The translations under genes and the position numbers were made by a program. Positions 21,012 to 29,600 of a stretch of DNA of 64,000 nucleotides are shown one piece after another. The stretch is from Ruminiclostridium cellobioparum DSM 1351 = ATCC 15832. GTDB lineage: Bacteria; Bacillota; Clostridia; Acetivibrionales; DSM-1351. The notes beneath the pieces are model-generated. The model was not told the origin of the DNA. It was given only the letters and a program-made list of their open reading frames with translations, and ran no database searches. The stretch spans positions 175,496 through 239,495 of the forward strand of contig NZ_KK211289.1 in the NCBI RefSeq assembly GCF_000621505.1. Direction: 5' to 3'. Each line of letters begins with the position of its first letter. The first letter of the stretch is position 1.

Positions 21012-22691
21012 TTATTTACCGTAGTACTTTTCATATTTTGCTGCACGTTCGTCTATTATAGCCTGAGCGCCCGAAGCAAGGAAATCCTTAAATGCGTTGT
21101 CATATATGGAGTCAAATTTGTCCGGTTTTGCAGTTACGGCCTGAGTCAGCATATTATCGCGTTTTTCCTTAAGTGCCGGACCCATTCCTTCTTCCGCCTT
21201 GATCTCGCCTACATTGATATGTTTACTGATAACAGCATCTTTGCTGGTAAGTTCATATGCTTTTGTAACATATTTCGCATCTATTCCGGCATAGCCCAGA
21301 GCGACGGATTTCATTGTCAAATCGGGCTCGCCAAGATCCAGACCGTTTATTGTCATAGTGTAATCGATATTATTGGGAGAATTCATGTATTTATCTCCAG
21401 TAGTAGCTATTGTCCTTATTAAGCCGTCCGGAGTCTTTTCATGAGTAACACCCTCTTCTCCGATCTGGAGGAACTTACGGTTGTCAAGCTTGCTTATCCA
21501 GTTGAGATAAAGCAATGATGCAACAGGTTCTTTATTTGTTGCCGGGAAGAATATTTTACGGTCAATCGGAGGGCTGAGTAATTTTCTGTATACCCCTGCG
21601 TCATTCTTGAAGGGCTCTACTGCAATAAATGCCGCATCAGGTCCAACTGTCTTCTTCATATTTGCAATAATACTGTCATCTCCGCCGCGGTACGGATAAT
21701 CCCAATTATGTATCATTGCTCCGACATATCCGGCTTTCATCTGGTTGTCTATATTCTTGTCTCCGGCAGGATACAGCGGGAAATCCTTCCAGATCAAACC
21801 TGCATTGTACCATTCGTTGAGCTTCTTGATTCCGTTCTTGTAGCCCGGAGCCAATAAGTGTCTGTCGTCAAAACCGTTAATCCAATAATCCTTGTCGGAA
21901 TTTACAAAACTGTCAGGGATATAGGATGTTATTAAATGATCAGCATTCCAGCCTACATCTACGCTGAGGAGGAAAGGAATCATCTTGTCGGCGTTAGCTC
22001 CGAGTAATGTTTTAGCATTGCTCTGGAAGGCCTTAAGCATTGTTTCAAACTCTTCAATGGTTGTCGGTTCTTTTATGTTCAGTTTATTCAGCCAATCTTC
22101 ACGAACAAAAGTGTTGATACGTTTGTTCTGAAAGAGCATGGACTCAATGGCCCAGATTGTTCCCTTGTCCGGATCCTTATTCCAGGTCAGATTCTCTTCT
22201 CCAACCAGAGAGTACAGGTCAGGGAGTAATTGCTTATTGCTTTCGAGAAGCGGAGCCAGGTCAAGTATACCACCCATGTTTGCATAGGTCTGTACAGTTG
22301 GATAACTGTATGTAAGACAAATATCAGGTGCACTGTTTGCAGCAAGGAGATTGTTCATCTGTTCCTGCTCAGTCCAACGGGGTACCGGAATAAATGTAAC
22401 TTCAACGTTATAGTCGCGAAGCATTCCTTCTTTAATCCAATTGGTATAGAAGTTATCTTCTGCCTTTGTTCCACCATCTACAGCACGGTCAAATACTTCA
22501 ACAGTGATGGATTTCTTTTCCGCAAATCTTCCAGGCAGACCTTCAGCGCCTGCTGCCGAGCCGTCTGCGGTACTGCTCACAGCCGCTGATGAACCGGCGG
22601 TTGATGCAGCTGTGGAGTCACTGGAACCGCAGGCTGCCAAACTGGTAATCACAAGAAGGCAGGCCAATAAAACTAAAAGTACTCTTTTCAT
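21012..22691 (-). CDS. Sugar ABC transporter substrate-binding lipoprotein (LplA type)
   Basis: A 559-residue extracellular binding protein. The signal peptide has a lipobox (SLAAC), giving a lipid-anchored Cys near residue 21, followed by a Ser/Ala-rich linker and the large two-lobed fold usual for LplA/YtcQ-type proteins. Such proteins partner YteP/YtcP-type permeases and in other Gram-positive bacteria take up aldouronates or pectin fragments. It is the last gene of the operon, after the two permeases, with a 53-nt gap holding a perfect palindrome. SD AAAGGAGG precedes the ATG. Import of acetylated aldouronates for the neighbouring esterase/GH67 operon is inferred from the shared promoter element. 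Confidence 0.92.
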   Translation of the reverse strand: MKRVLLVLLACLLVITSLAACGSSDSTAASTAGSSAAVSSTADGSAAGAEGLPGRFAEKKSITVEVFDRAVDGGTKAEDNFYTNWIKEGMLRDYNVEVTFIPVPRWTEQEQMNNLLAANSAPDICLTYSYPTVQTYANMGGILDLAPLLESNKQLLPDLYSLVGEENLTWNKDPDKGTIWAIESMLFQNKRINTFVREDWLNKLNIKEPTTIEEFETMLKAFQSNAKTLLGANADKMIPFLLSVDVGWNADHLITSYIPDSFVNSDKDYWINGFDDRHLLAPGYKNGIKKLNEWYNAGLIWKDFPLYPAGDKNIDNQMKAGYVGAMIHNWDYPYRGGDDSIIANMKKTVGPDAAFIAVEPFKNDAGVYRKLLSPPIDRKIFFPATNKEPVASLLYLNWISKLDNRKFLQIGEEGVTHEKTPDGLIRTIATTGDKYMNSPNNIDYTMTINGLDLGEPDLTMKSVALGYAGIDAKYVTKAYELTSKDAVISKHINVGEIKAEEGMGPALKEKRDNMLTQAVTAKPDKFDSIYDNAFKDFLASGAQAIIDERAAKYEKYYGK

Positions 22692-22718
22692 ATAAAATCC
22701 TCCTTTAATTTATCATAA

Positions 22719-22737
22719 TTAGACATATTATGTCTAA
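22719..22737. repeat. 19-bp perfect palindrome between permease and binding-protein genes
   Basis: TTAGACATATTATGTCTAA, nine base pairs around a single centre base, just before the SD of the lipoprotein gene. It could be an intercistronic stem that protects the lipoprotein mRNA or a protein-binding site. No U-run follows, so it is not a terminator. Confidence 0.55.
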
Positions 22738-22744
22738 ATACAAA

Positions 22745-23614
22745 CTATCCCTTTACTGCTCCTATGGTCACACCGGTGATAAAATACCGTTGAAGCCATG
22801 GATATACCAGCAGGATGGGTACGGTGGCAAACATGACCGTCGCCGCTTTAATGCCGTCCGAGAGACCCGGGTTGGCAAAGCCCTCCTGAGCTGAGACCTC
22901 GATATTGTTAATGTTATTGATGATGTTGTAAAGCAGAAGCTGAATAGGATAATATTTTCTATTACCCATATAAATCAGTGCATCTGAAAAACCATTCCAG
23001 CGTCCCACCGCATAGAAGAGTGAGAGAGTTGCTATTACCGAGGTAGACAGCGGCAAATAGATGCTGACAAGGGTGCGTATGGGCCCTGCGCCGTCTATCT
23101 CTGCAGATTCGCGCAAACTGTCGGGTATCCCGTACAGGAAGCTGCGCATTATGATCATATTGAATACACTCAGACAGCTTGGAATTATTAATACCAAAGG
23201 CTTGTTAATAAGATCAAGATCCTTCATCAGCAAATAGTTTGGTATTGCACCTGCATTAAAATACATGGTAAAAATAATCAAGGTGTTGATGGCTTTACGT
23301 CCTTTAAGCTTGTCGTAAGTGAGCGGGTAGGCACATATGGTTGTCATGACCATGGATACCACCGTACAAATAAATGTCAATATTGCAGTCCAGCCAAGTG
23401 ACCAGACGTATTTGCTGTCGTTGAACACCAATTTATAGGCACTGATATTGAAGCCTTTCGGCCAAAGTGTGACCTCTCCTTTAATCAAAGCTTCCGAGGC
23501 ACTGAGAGAACGCGCCGCAATGTTAACCAGCGGTAAAAGACAGACTAAAATAACCAGGAAACATATGAAAGCTATTATCCAGTCTCCTAACTTGGTACTT
23601 TTTGATTTAATCAT
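22745..23614 (-). CDS. Carbohydrate ABC transporter permease (YtcP/MalG type)
   Basis: A 289-residue membrane protein with about six transmembrane segments. The cytoplasmic EAA loop that docks to the ATPase is recognisable (ESAEIDGAGPIRTLVSIYLPLS, around residue 185-205). It pairs with the permease encoded just upstream (23648-24574) and the lipoprotein downstream. No ATP-binding protein is encoded in the cluster, so a shared MsmX-type ATPase encoded elsewhere probably energises it. SD AAGGAGG precedes the ATG. Confidence 0.93.
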   Translation of the reverse strand: MIKSKSTKLGDWIIAFICFLVILVCLLPLVNIAARSLSASEALIKGEVTLWPKGFNISAYKLVFNDSKYVWSLGWTAILTFICTVVSMVMTTICAYPLTYDKLKGRKAINTLIIFTMYFNAGAIPNYLLMKDLDLINKPLVLIIPSCLSVFNMIIMRSFLYGIPDSLRESAEIDGAGPIRTLVSIYLPLSTSVIATLSLFYAVGRWNGFSDALIYMGNRKYYPIQLLLYNIINNINNIEVSAQEGFANPGLSDGIKAATVMFATVPILLVYPWLQRYFITGVTIGAVKG

Positions 23615-23647
23615 TCTGTATATCCTCCTTCAAATATTAGCCATACC

Positions 23648-24574
23648 CTACCAAATACCGCGTTCGCCGAATTTCTTGGCTAGTGAGTTCGCCCCGATGA
23701 GGAAAATAACACAAACTACAGACTGAAACAGTCCCACCGCAGTAGTTAAAGAGAATTGAAGGCCACGGATACCGTTAGTATATACGAAAGTTGAGATAAC
23801 ATTTGATACGTTGTCAACCAGAGCATTTCTTAAAGCATATGGTCTGTCAAACTCGCTGCCCAGAATACGTCCCAGATTCATAATCAGCAGAACGATAATA
23901 GTAGAACGAAGGCCCGGCAGTGTTACATGCCACATTTTTTTGAAACGCCCTGCCCCGTCGATTGAAGCAGCTTCATACAGTTCGGGATTGATTCCCGTAA
24001 GTGCGGCCAGGTATATGATGGAGTTCCAGCCCACACTTTGCCATACTCCCAGCAATATGTATGTCGCCACCCAATGCTTCGGATCATTGAGGAACGGAAT
24101 GGATTCAACCCCCATATGATTCAGCATGATATTCAGGAGACCCGTACTTGGCGCAAATAACTGCAATGCCATACCCGAAATGATTATCCACGAAAGAAAG
24201 TGAGGCATGTATGCAACCGTTTGGGTAACCCGCTTGAACTTTGCAAAGGTCAGCTCGTTGAGCAGCAATGCCAGTATTATGGGAGCAGGGAATCCAATCA
24301 CCAGATCCAGCAGGTTGAGTAAAATCGTATTGCGCAATGCAAAAATGAAGTCCCTGTTTGCAAAGGCCTTTATAAAGTACTCAAAACCATGGTTGCCCGC
24401 CCAGGGCATTTCCCAGGGACTCTGCACTATACTGTATTTCTTGAATGCTATCTGGATGTAAGTCATCGGTATGTAACGGAACACAAGAAAATATACGATC
24501 GGCACGACAAGCAGAAGATATAGTGTCCAGTAGCGTTTTAAATAGTTTTTGAGTTTTTGTGTATTTCCAGACAA
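23648..24574 (-). CDS. Carbohydrate ABC transporter permease (YteP/LplB/MalF type)
   Basis: A 308-residue permease with about six transmembrane helices and an EAA loop (EAASIDGAGRFKKMWHVTLP, about 190-210). It is the first gene of the permease-permease-lipoprotein operon. The start is TTG at 24574 preceded by AGGGGTG; no ATG with an SD exists near the N-terminus. The leader from the predicted start site near 24846 is about 270 nt and contains an inverted repeat at 24621-24647. Together the operon resembles LplB-LplC-LplA-type importers associated with methylglucuronoxylan use. Confidence 0.92.
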   Translation of the reverse strand: MSGNTQKLKNYLKRYWTLYLLLVVPIVYFLVFRYIPMTYIQIAFKKYSIVQSPWEMPWAGNHGFEYFIKAFANRDFIFALRNTILLNLLDLVIGFPAPIILALLLNELTFAKFKRVTQTVAYMPHFLSWIIISGMALQLFAPSTGLLNIMLNHMGVESIPFLNDPKHWVATYILLGVWQSVGWNSIIYLAALTGINPELYEAASIDGAGRFKKMWHVTLPGLRSTIIVLLIMNLGRILGSEFDRPYALRNALVDNVSNVISTFVYTNGIRGLQFSLTTAVGLFQSVVCVIFLIGANSLAKKFGERGIW

Positions 24575-24620
24575 AGGTGCACCCCTTTTCTTTATTTTTT
24601 AATTAACAGAGAGTGGAAAC

Positions 24621-24647
24621 TTGTACTCCCGGAGACCGGTTGTACAA
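24621..24647. promoter_or_regulatory. Inverted repeat TTGTAC-N15-GTACAA in the transporter leader
   Basis: Two complementary hexamers are separated by 15 nt that include CCGG...CCGG, within the leader of the transporter operon. The half-sites resemble those bound by AraR-type GntR/LacI hybrid repressors, one of which is encoded at 25316. The match is short and the spacing is not standard. Confidence 0.35.
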
Positions 24648-24852
24648 ATAAGCTTCAGAAAGTAATACATAAAAATATTGCATAAAATTTCTTCTATTTT
24701 CCTGCTGCAAGATAGCAATAATAATCATAAACCTGAGCATCTTTTGCAAATTTATGGTTTTACCCCTGCGCAATTGCACATATCAGCACAAAACTTTCTT
24801 CAAACGATTTAACACCCCCAGAGATAGCTTACAATTAGTCACCTATATTCAG

Positions 24853-24918
24853 ATAATAACAATTTCGGGTAATAAATAATATGCTTATATTGTCATTTGA
24901 CTTGCAAAAGTTGCTGTG
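24853..24918 (-). promoter_or_regulatory. Activator-type promoter of the permease-lipoprotein operon
   Basis: -10 TATTAT (minus strand, 24858-24853), no -35, and 22 nt upstream the 38-bp element at 24881-24918 that is nearly the same as the one before the esterase operon. The identical spacing in both places is the strongest evidence that they form a shared, AraC-dependent promoter class. Confidence 0.68.
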
Positions 24919-25023
24919 TTGTTATATTGATAATTTTGAAGATGTTTTTGCTTTAATTTGACAGCCCTTTCATATTTAATAAGTTTTTAATACAAAATCA
25001 TAAGTGTGTTCACTTCTTTTCTC

Positions 25024-25054
25024 AAACCTGTACCACAATATGGCACAGGTTTTT
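25024..25054 (+). terminator. Hairpin with T-run in the transporter/AraR intergenic region
   Basis: The stem AAACCTGT-CCA with TGG-ACAGGTTT has one mismatch and a 5-nt loop, followed by TTTT. No gene ends here. It may terminate a short rightward transcript starting near the TTGACT at 24897, or be a remnant. Confidence 0.45.
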
Positions 25055-25133
25055 AAAAACATTTCACATTTTGCCATATTATTTTTACTTGTCAATACAA
25101 CTACTTATTTATCAAGCATCCTATAATCTTCGA

Positions 25134-25288
25134 TTGTTGCGCCATTTGAGCGGGTATTCCTCTCTAATACTCTCTTTACTTGCACTTCAACAAAACCGCT
25201 AGTTGTAATTACAACAATATAGCACTTGTATTTATAATAAATGATACTTTATAATAAAAATATCAAATTAACTTGTTGTGCTATTTGA
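25134..25288 (+). repeat. Direct repeat TTGTTGYGCYATTTGA upstream of the AraR-like gene
   Basis: TTGTTGCGCCATTTGA at 25134-25149 recurs as TTGTTGTGCTATTTGA at 25273-25288. The second copy is extended by AAATTAACTTGTTGTG, identical to the left end of repeat element A at 10325-10340. These may be relics of a family 1 element or a repeated operator. Confidence 0.4.
25202..25255 (+). promoter_or_regulatory. Promoter and 14-bp palindrome of the AraR-like regulator gene
   Basis: TTGTAT (25226) and TATAAT (25250-25255) are separated by 18 bp. The perfect palindrome GTTGTAATTACAAC at 25202-25215 lies directly upstream and is a plausible autoregulatory operator for a GntR/LacI-type protein. Confidence 0.55.
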
Positions 25289-25315
25289 AAATTCAGGAAT
25301 AAAAGAGAGGAACCT

Positions 25316-26410
25316 ATGATTTACACCCCCAAGTATATGGAAATTGTTGAGTGGACAGTTGAACAGATTTCCACCGAAGCATTCAAGCCAAATGATAAAT
25401 TTCTGTCCGAGACCGAGCTTGGAGAAAAGTTCGGCTTTTCCCGTCAAACCGTGCGCCGGGCACTGGAGGTATTGGAGCAGCGGGGTTATATCTCCCGGGT
25501 CCAGGGCAGCGGAACCTACGTCTCCTCCCGCAAACCTAACCCGCCTGCCCTGGATAGGGAACGTACCATGACGGTTGGCATAATTTCTACATATCTGGAC
25601 AATTATATTTTTCCAAGTATCGTGCGCGGCATAGAAGGTATTCTTTCCTCCTGCGGCTATGCCGTCCAGTTGGCATCTACCAACAACTCTGTGGAAACCG
25701 AGGCCAGGTCTCTGCAGTTCATGGCTGAAAGGCATGTTGACGGCCTGATCATCGTTCCCACAAGGAGTGCCTTGCCCTGTGCAAATCTTGATTTGTACAA
25801 TTCTCTAATACAGGCGGGAACGCCTATGGTTTTTATTGATTCGTTCTACTCCGAGCTGTCCATTCCATATGTGAGCCTGGATGATGTTATGGCGGGATAT
25901 TCAGCGGCAAAGCACCTTATAAGCATGGGACACCGCAATATTTCGGGCATATTCTCACACATCAACAGGCAGGGGCACCTGCGCTACCTGGGCTATGTCA
26001 GGGCACTGAAGGAGCATGGCATTCCGATCCGGGAGGACCGGATTTTCTGGTATTCAAAGGAGAGTGTACAGCAGCTGCTGCACGGGAGCCGATTTCTGGA
26101 TCAGCTGGCCGGGTGCACCGCAGCTCTGTGTTTTAACGACCATATGGCCTTAAGGCTTATTGACTATCTGCGTCAAAACGGCAGAAATATCCCCGAAGAT
26201 CTCTCTGTGGTGGGAATCGATAATTCCGAACCGGCCAAGATTGCCTCACTCACCAGCATTAACCACCCTTCGGAGGAATTGGGCCAGGCTGCCGCAAAAC
26301 TTCTATTGTCTTTAATTAACGGATCGGAGGGAAAGAACGTCCTGTTCCCGCCACAGCTGCAAATACGCGGTTCCGTCCGGCAATTGGAGAATGAAAATGT
26401 GACTGAATAA
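25316..26410 (+). CDS. GntR/LacI hybrid transcriptional repressor (AraR-like)
   Basis: A 364-residue protein joining an N-terminal GntR-type winged helix (about 1-70; ETELGEKFGFSRQTVRRALEVLE then a GSGTYV wing) to a LacI-type periplasmic-binding sensor domain (from about 82). This architecture is that of B. subtilis AraR, which releases DNA on binding L-arabinose. The effector here may be arabinose or another sugar. SD GAGAGG precedes the ATG. The stop is followed by a structured leader and the GH2 gene on the same strand, so the repressor and hydrolase are probably one transcription unit or closely linked. Confidence 0.9.
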   Translation: MIYTPKYMEIVEWTVEQISTEAFKPNDKFLSETELGEKFGFSRQTVRRALEVLEQRGYISRVQGSGTYVSSRKPNPPALDRERTMTVGIISTYLDNYIFPSIVRGIEGILSSCGYAVQLASTNNSVETEARSLQFMAERHVDGLIIVPTRSALPCANLDLYNSLIQAGTPMVFIDSFYSELSIPYVSLDDVMAGYSAAKHLISMGHRNISGIFSHINRQGHLRYLGYVRALKEHGIPIREDRIFWYSKESVQQLLHGSRFLDQLAGCTAALCFNDHMALRLIDYLRQNGRNIPEDLSVVGIDNSEPAKIASLTSINHPSEELGQAAAKLLLSLINGSEGKNVLFPPQLQIRGSVRQLENENVTE

Positions 26411-26418
26411 CATTGTTC

Positions 26419-26619
26419 GGAGGTTAGCTTGAAAGACTTCACTTGCGTTCGTCTTCCAAACTAACCTGTGAATTTATGGCCGTGCGAAATATTCAAAGTA
26501 TTTCGCAATACTTTGAAAGCGCACATGGCCAATTAACCTCCTTTATTCGCCACATTGCGATAAAGGATATAAGTTTTCATTACATTTTGTGGCCACAAAT
26601 GTGGCTCATGGAGGTTAAT
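26419..26619 (+). promoter_or_regulatory. Structured leader that can sequester the GH2 ribosome binding site (candidate RNA switch)
   Basis: Three adjacent hairpins fill the 209 nt between the repressor stop and the GH2 ATG. The first is 26422-26466 (16-bp stem, two mismatches). The second is 26477-26531, with a mutually exclusive inner stem GCGAAATA/TATTTCGC at 26484-26506. In the third, ATTAACCTCC (26532-26541) is the exact complement of the SD and spacer GGAGGTTAAT (26610-26619), reinforced by CCACATT/AATGTGG. A competing fold (CCTTTAT-CGC with GCG-ATAAAGG, 26540-26566, plus the palindrome TTTGTGGCCACAAA, 26586-26599) would free the SD. The anti-SD can also pair with GGAGGTTAG at 26419-26427. 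It does not match a riboswitch class I recognise. Confidence 0.6.
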
Positions 26620-29600
26620 ATGAAATTATTTAATGATGGCTGGATGTTTGCCAAAGACCAGCCCAAAAACTTTATACCCGTGGAAATACCCCACGATTGG
26701 TTGATTTATGATGTAAACAATTTGTATGAAAGCGGTCTGGGCTGGTACAGGCGTGAATTCGACACCAGCTTTCTCCAGGACGGGCAGAGACTGTTCCTCC
26801 GTTTTGACGGTGTCTATATGGACAGCACGCTGTTTGTAAACGACCGGCAGGTGGGGGAATGGAAGTACGGCTATACCGCCTTTGAATACGATATAACCGA
26901 TTTCTTACGTTCAGAAGGAAATAATACAATTCTGCTGAAGGTGGACTATAAGTCCCCCAATTCCCGTTGGTACACAGGTGCCGGCATATACAGGGATGTG
27001 TTTTTAAAGGTTAAAAATGCCAGCCATTTTGTTTCGGACGGTATATATATTACTAGCGGCAAACGGGATAACCAATGGTTTTTCGAGGCCGATGCCGAGG
27101 TGGAAACCTGCGGCAGGCCATATGAGGTCAAGCACACTCTGCTGGATGCAGGAGACGATATCCTGCCATGGGACATTGATAATCCGCAGCTGTATACCTT
27201 GCGCTCCGAATTACTGGTAGACGGCGTTATCACAGATGTGGAGCATACCCGTTTCGGCTTCCGTACCATTGACTATACAAGCGATAAGGGCTTTTTCCTC
27301 AACGGGAGGCCCGTTAAGTTTAAAGGCGTATGCCTGCATCACGATCTGGGTTCGCTGGGATCGGCGGTGCACCCTGATGCCATACGCAGGCAGCTGACCC
27401 TGCTTCGCAGCATGGGTGTGAATGCCCTGCGTACCGCGCACAATCCTCCAGCCAAAGTATTTATGGATATTGCCGATGAAATGGGCTTCCTGGTCATGTC
27501 GGAAATTCTGGACATGTGGAAACAACCCAAGAATACCTATGATTATGCAAGGTTCTTTGACGGCTGGATTGAAAAAGATGTGGCATCCTGGATACGCCGG
27601 GACAGAAATCATCCTTCGATCATCCTGTGGAGCATCGGCAATGAGATTCACGATACCCATCTGGATGCACGGGCCGGAGCCGAAACCATGAACCGCCTGA
27701 TTGAGCTTGTAAGGAAGCACGACTACAAGGGGCATGCGCCTGTGACTCTTTGCTCCAATTATATGCCCTGGGAGAATACCCAGAAATGCGCCGATATAAT
27801 TAAACTCATCGGTTACAACTACGGTGAGGCGCTTTATGATAATCATCACAGCCGACATCCCGATTGGATCATCTATGGCAGCGAAACCTGCTCCACCGTG
27901 CAAAGCCGCGGAGTTTATCACTTCCCACTCAGCAAGTCCATTTTAGCCGACGATGACCTGCAGTGTTCGGCTCTGGGCAACAGTTCAACCAGCTGGGGGG
28001 CCAGAAGCGTTGAAGCCTGTGTAAAGTTTGACCTGGATACGCCGTATTCACTGGGGCATTTCGTATGGGTAGGACAGGACCATCTCGGCGAGCCCACTCC
28101 ATATCACACAAAGAACTCTTACCTTGGACACATTGACACGGCAGGTTTCCCCAAGGATTCCTATTATTTGTTCCAGGCAGCCTGGACCGACTACAAGGAA
28201 GCACCCATGGTGCATCTCTTCCCCTATTGGGATTTTTCACCGGGGCAAATCATAGATGTACAGGTCTACTCAAATGCACCGGAGATCGAGCTGTTTTTCA
28301 ACAATGCAAGTCTGGGTGCGGTAACCCTCAAAGACCGTTTTTCAGCCGGCTGGCAAATAGCTTACCAGCCCGGAACCTTGCGGGCGGTAGCCTATGACGA
28401 ACAGGGCAATGTAATTGCAGAAGAGTCCAGGAGCTCCTTTGGTGACGCGGAAAGTCTTCAAATCCAGCGTGAAAGGTTTGGAGAGCTTGAATTTATAACC
28501 GTTACGGCTGCAGACAGGAACGGTAACTGTGTGGAGAATGCCAACTGCAGAGTCCGCATCTCGGTAAAGGGAGGGGAACTTCTGACCCTGGACAACGGCG
28601 ACTCCACAGACTACGACCAATACCGCACGGACAGCAGGCGGTTGTTTAACGGTAAGCTTCTGGCCGTCGTAAAGTGTGAAAATGACGACCCGCCTCACAT
28701 ATCGGCGGCAATGGATGACAATGACATTCCCATCCGGAAGATCGAACTGTCGGTACGTGACTACATTGTTACCGCACGGATTTTCCCTGAGAATGCCACA
28801 TACAGCGACCTATACTGGCGGTTGACCGATGCGGGTGGTATAGACAGTCCCCTGGGCATCCTCCAGGTTGCCGGGGACGGCAAAAGCGCAACAGTGATCC
28901 CTAAGGGCGACGGCAGGGTCCATGTGCGCTGCGCTGCCAGGAACGGGCGCGGACATGTGACAATAATATCACAGCAGGTGATCAATATTACAGGTATGGG
29001 TAAAGCATTCCTGGATCCTTACGGCTTTGTGTCGGCAGGGCTGTGCAACTGCAGCAATGCCGAACTCACCAACGGCAACGAGCGTGGTATTGCAACCCTG
29101 CGCAGCGGTGAAAGTCACGTGGGCTTCAAAGATGTGGACTTTGGAAATTACGGCTCGGATGAAATCACCTTGCCTCTGTTTCCGCTTGGAAAAGAGCCGT
29201 TTACTTTCGAAATATGGGAAGGAATGCCTTCCGAAGGCGGCGAACTGCTTTGTACGGCGGCTTATGACAAAGGATCCGTCTGGAACACTTACCAGGAAGT
29301 GACTTATAAGCTTCCCAGACGTTTGCGGGGCGTGACCACCCTGTGCCTGGTATTCAGGGAAAAGGTCCATATCAAGGGCTTTTCCTTTAAAAAATACGTG
29401 AAGGCTTTTCAAAAACTTTCTGCCGCGGAATACGATACCATATACGGGGATTCTTTCAGGGTCAATGCCGGTACGGTTGAGAATATCGGAAACAATGTTT
29501 CCATCATATATGAAAATATGGACTTTGGTGATACCGGTACCAGCAGTGTCGCCTTGAGCTGGAGATCGGAATTACCAAGCAATTCCATTCAAATTGTATT

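Noticed and set aside
26443..26619. 59-codon N-terminal extension of the GH2 gene
   Set aside because: It begins at a TTG without an SD and runs through the leader hairpins; GGAGG directly before the ATG at 26620 and family alignment place the start there.
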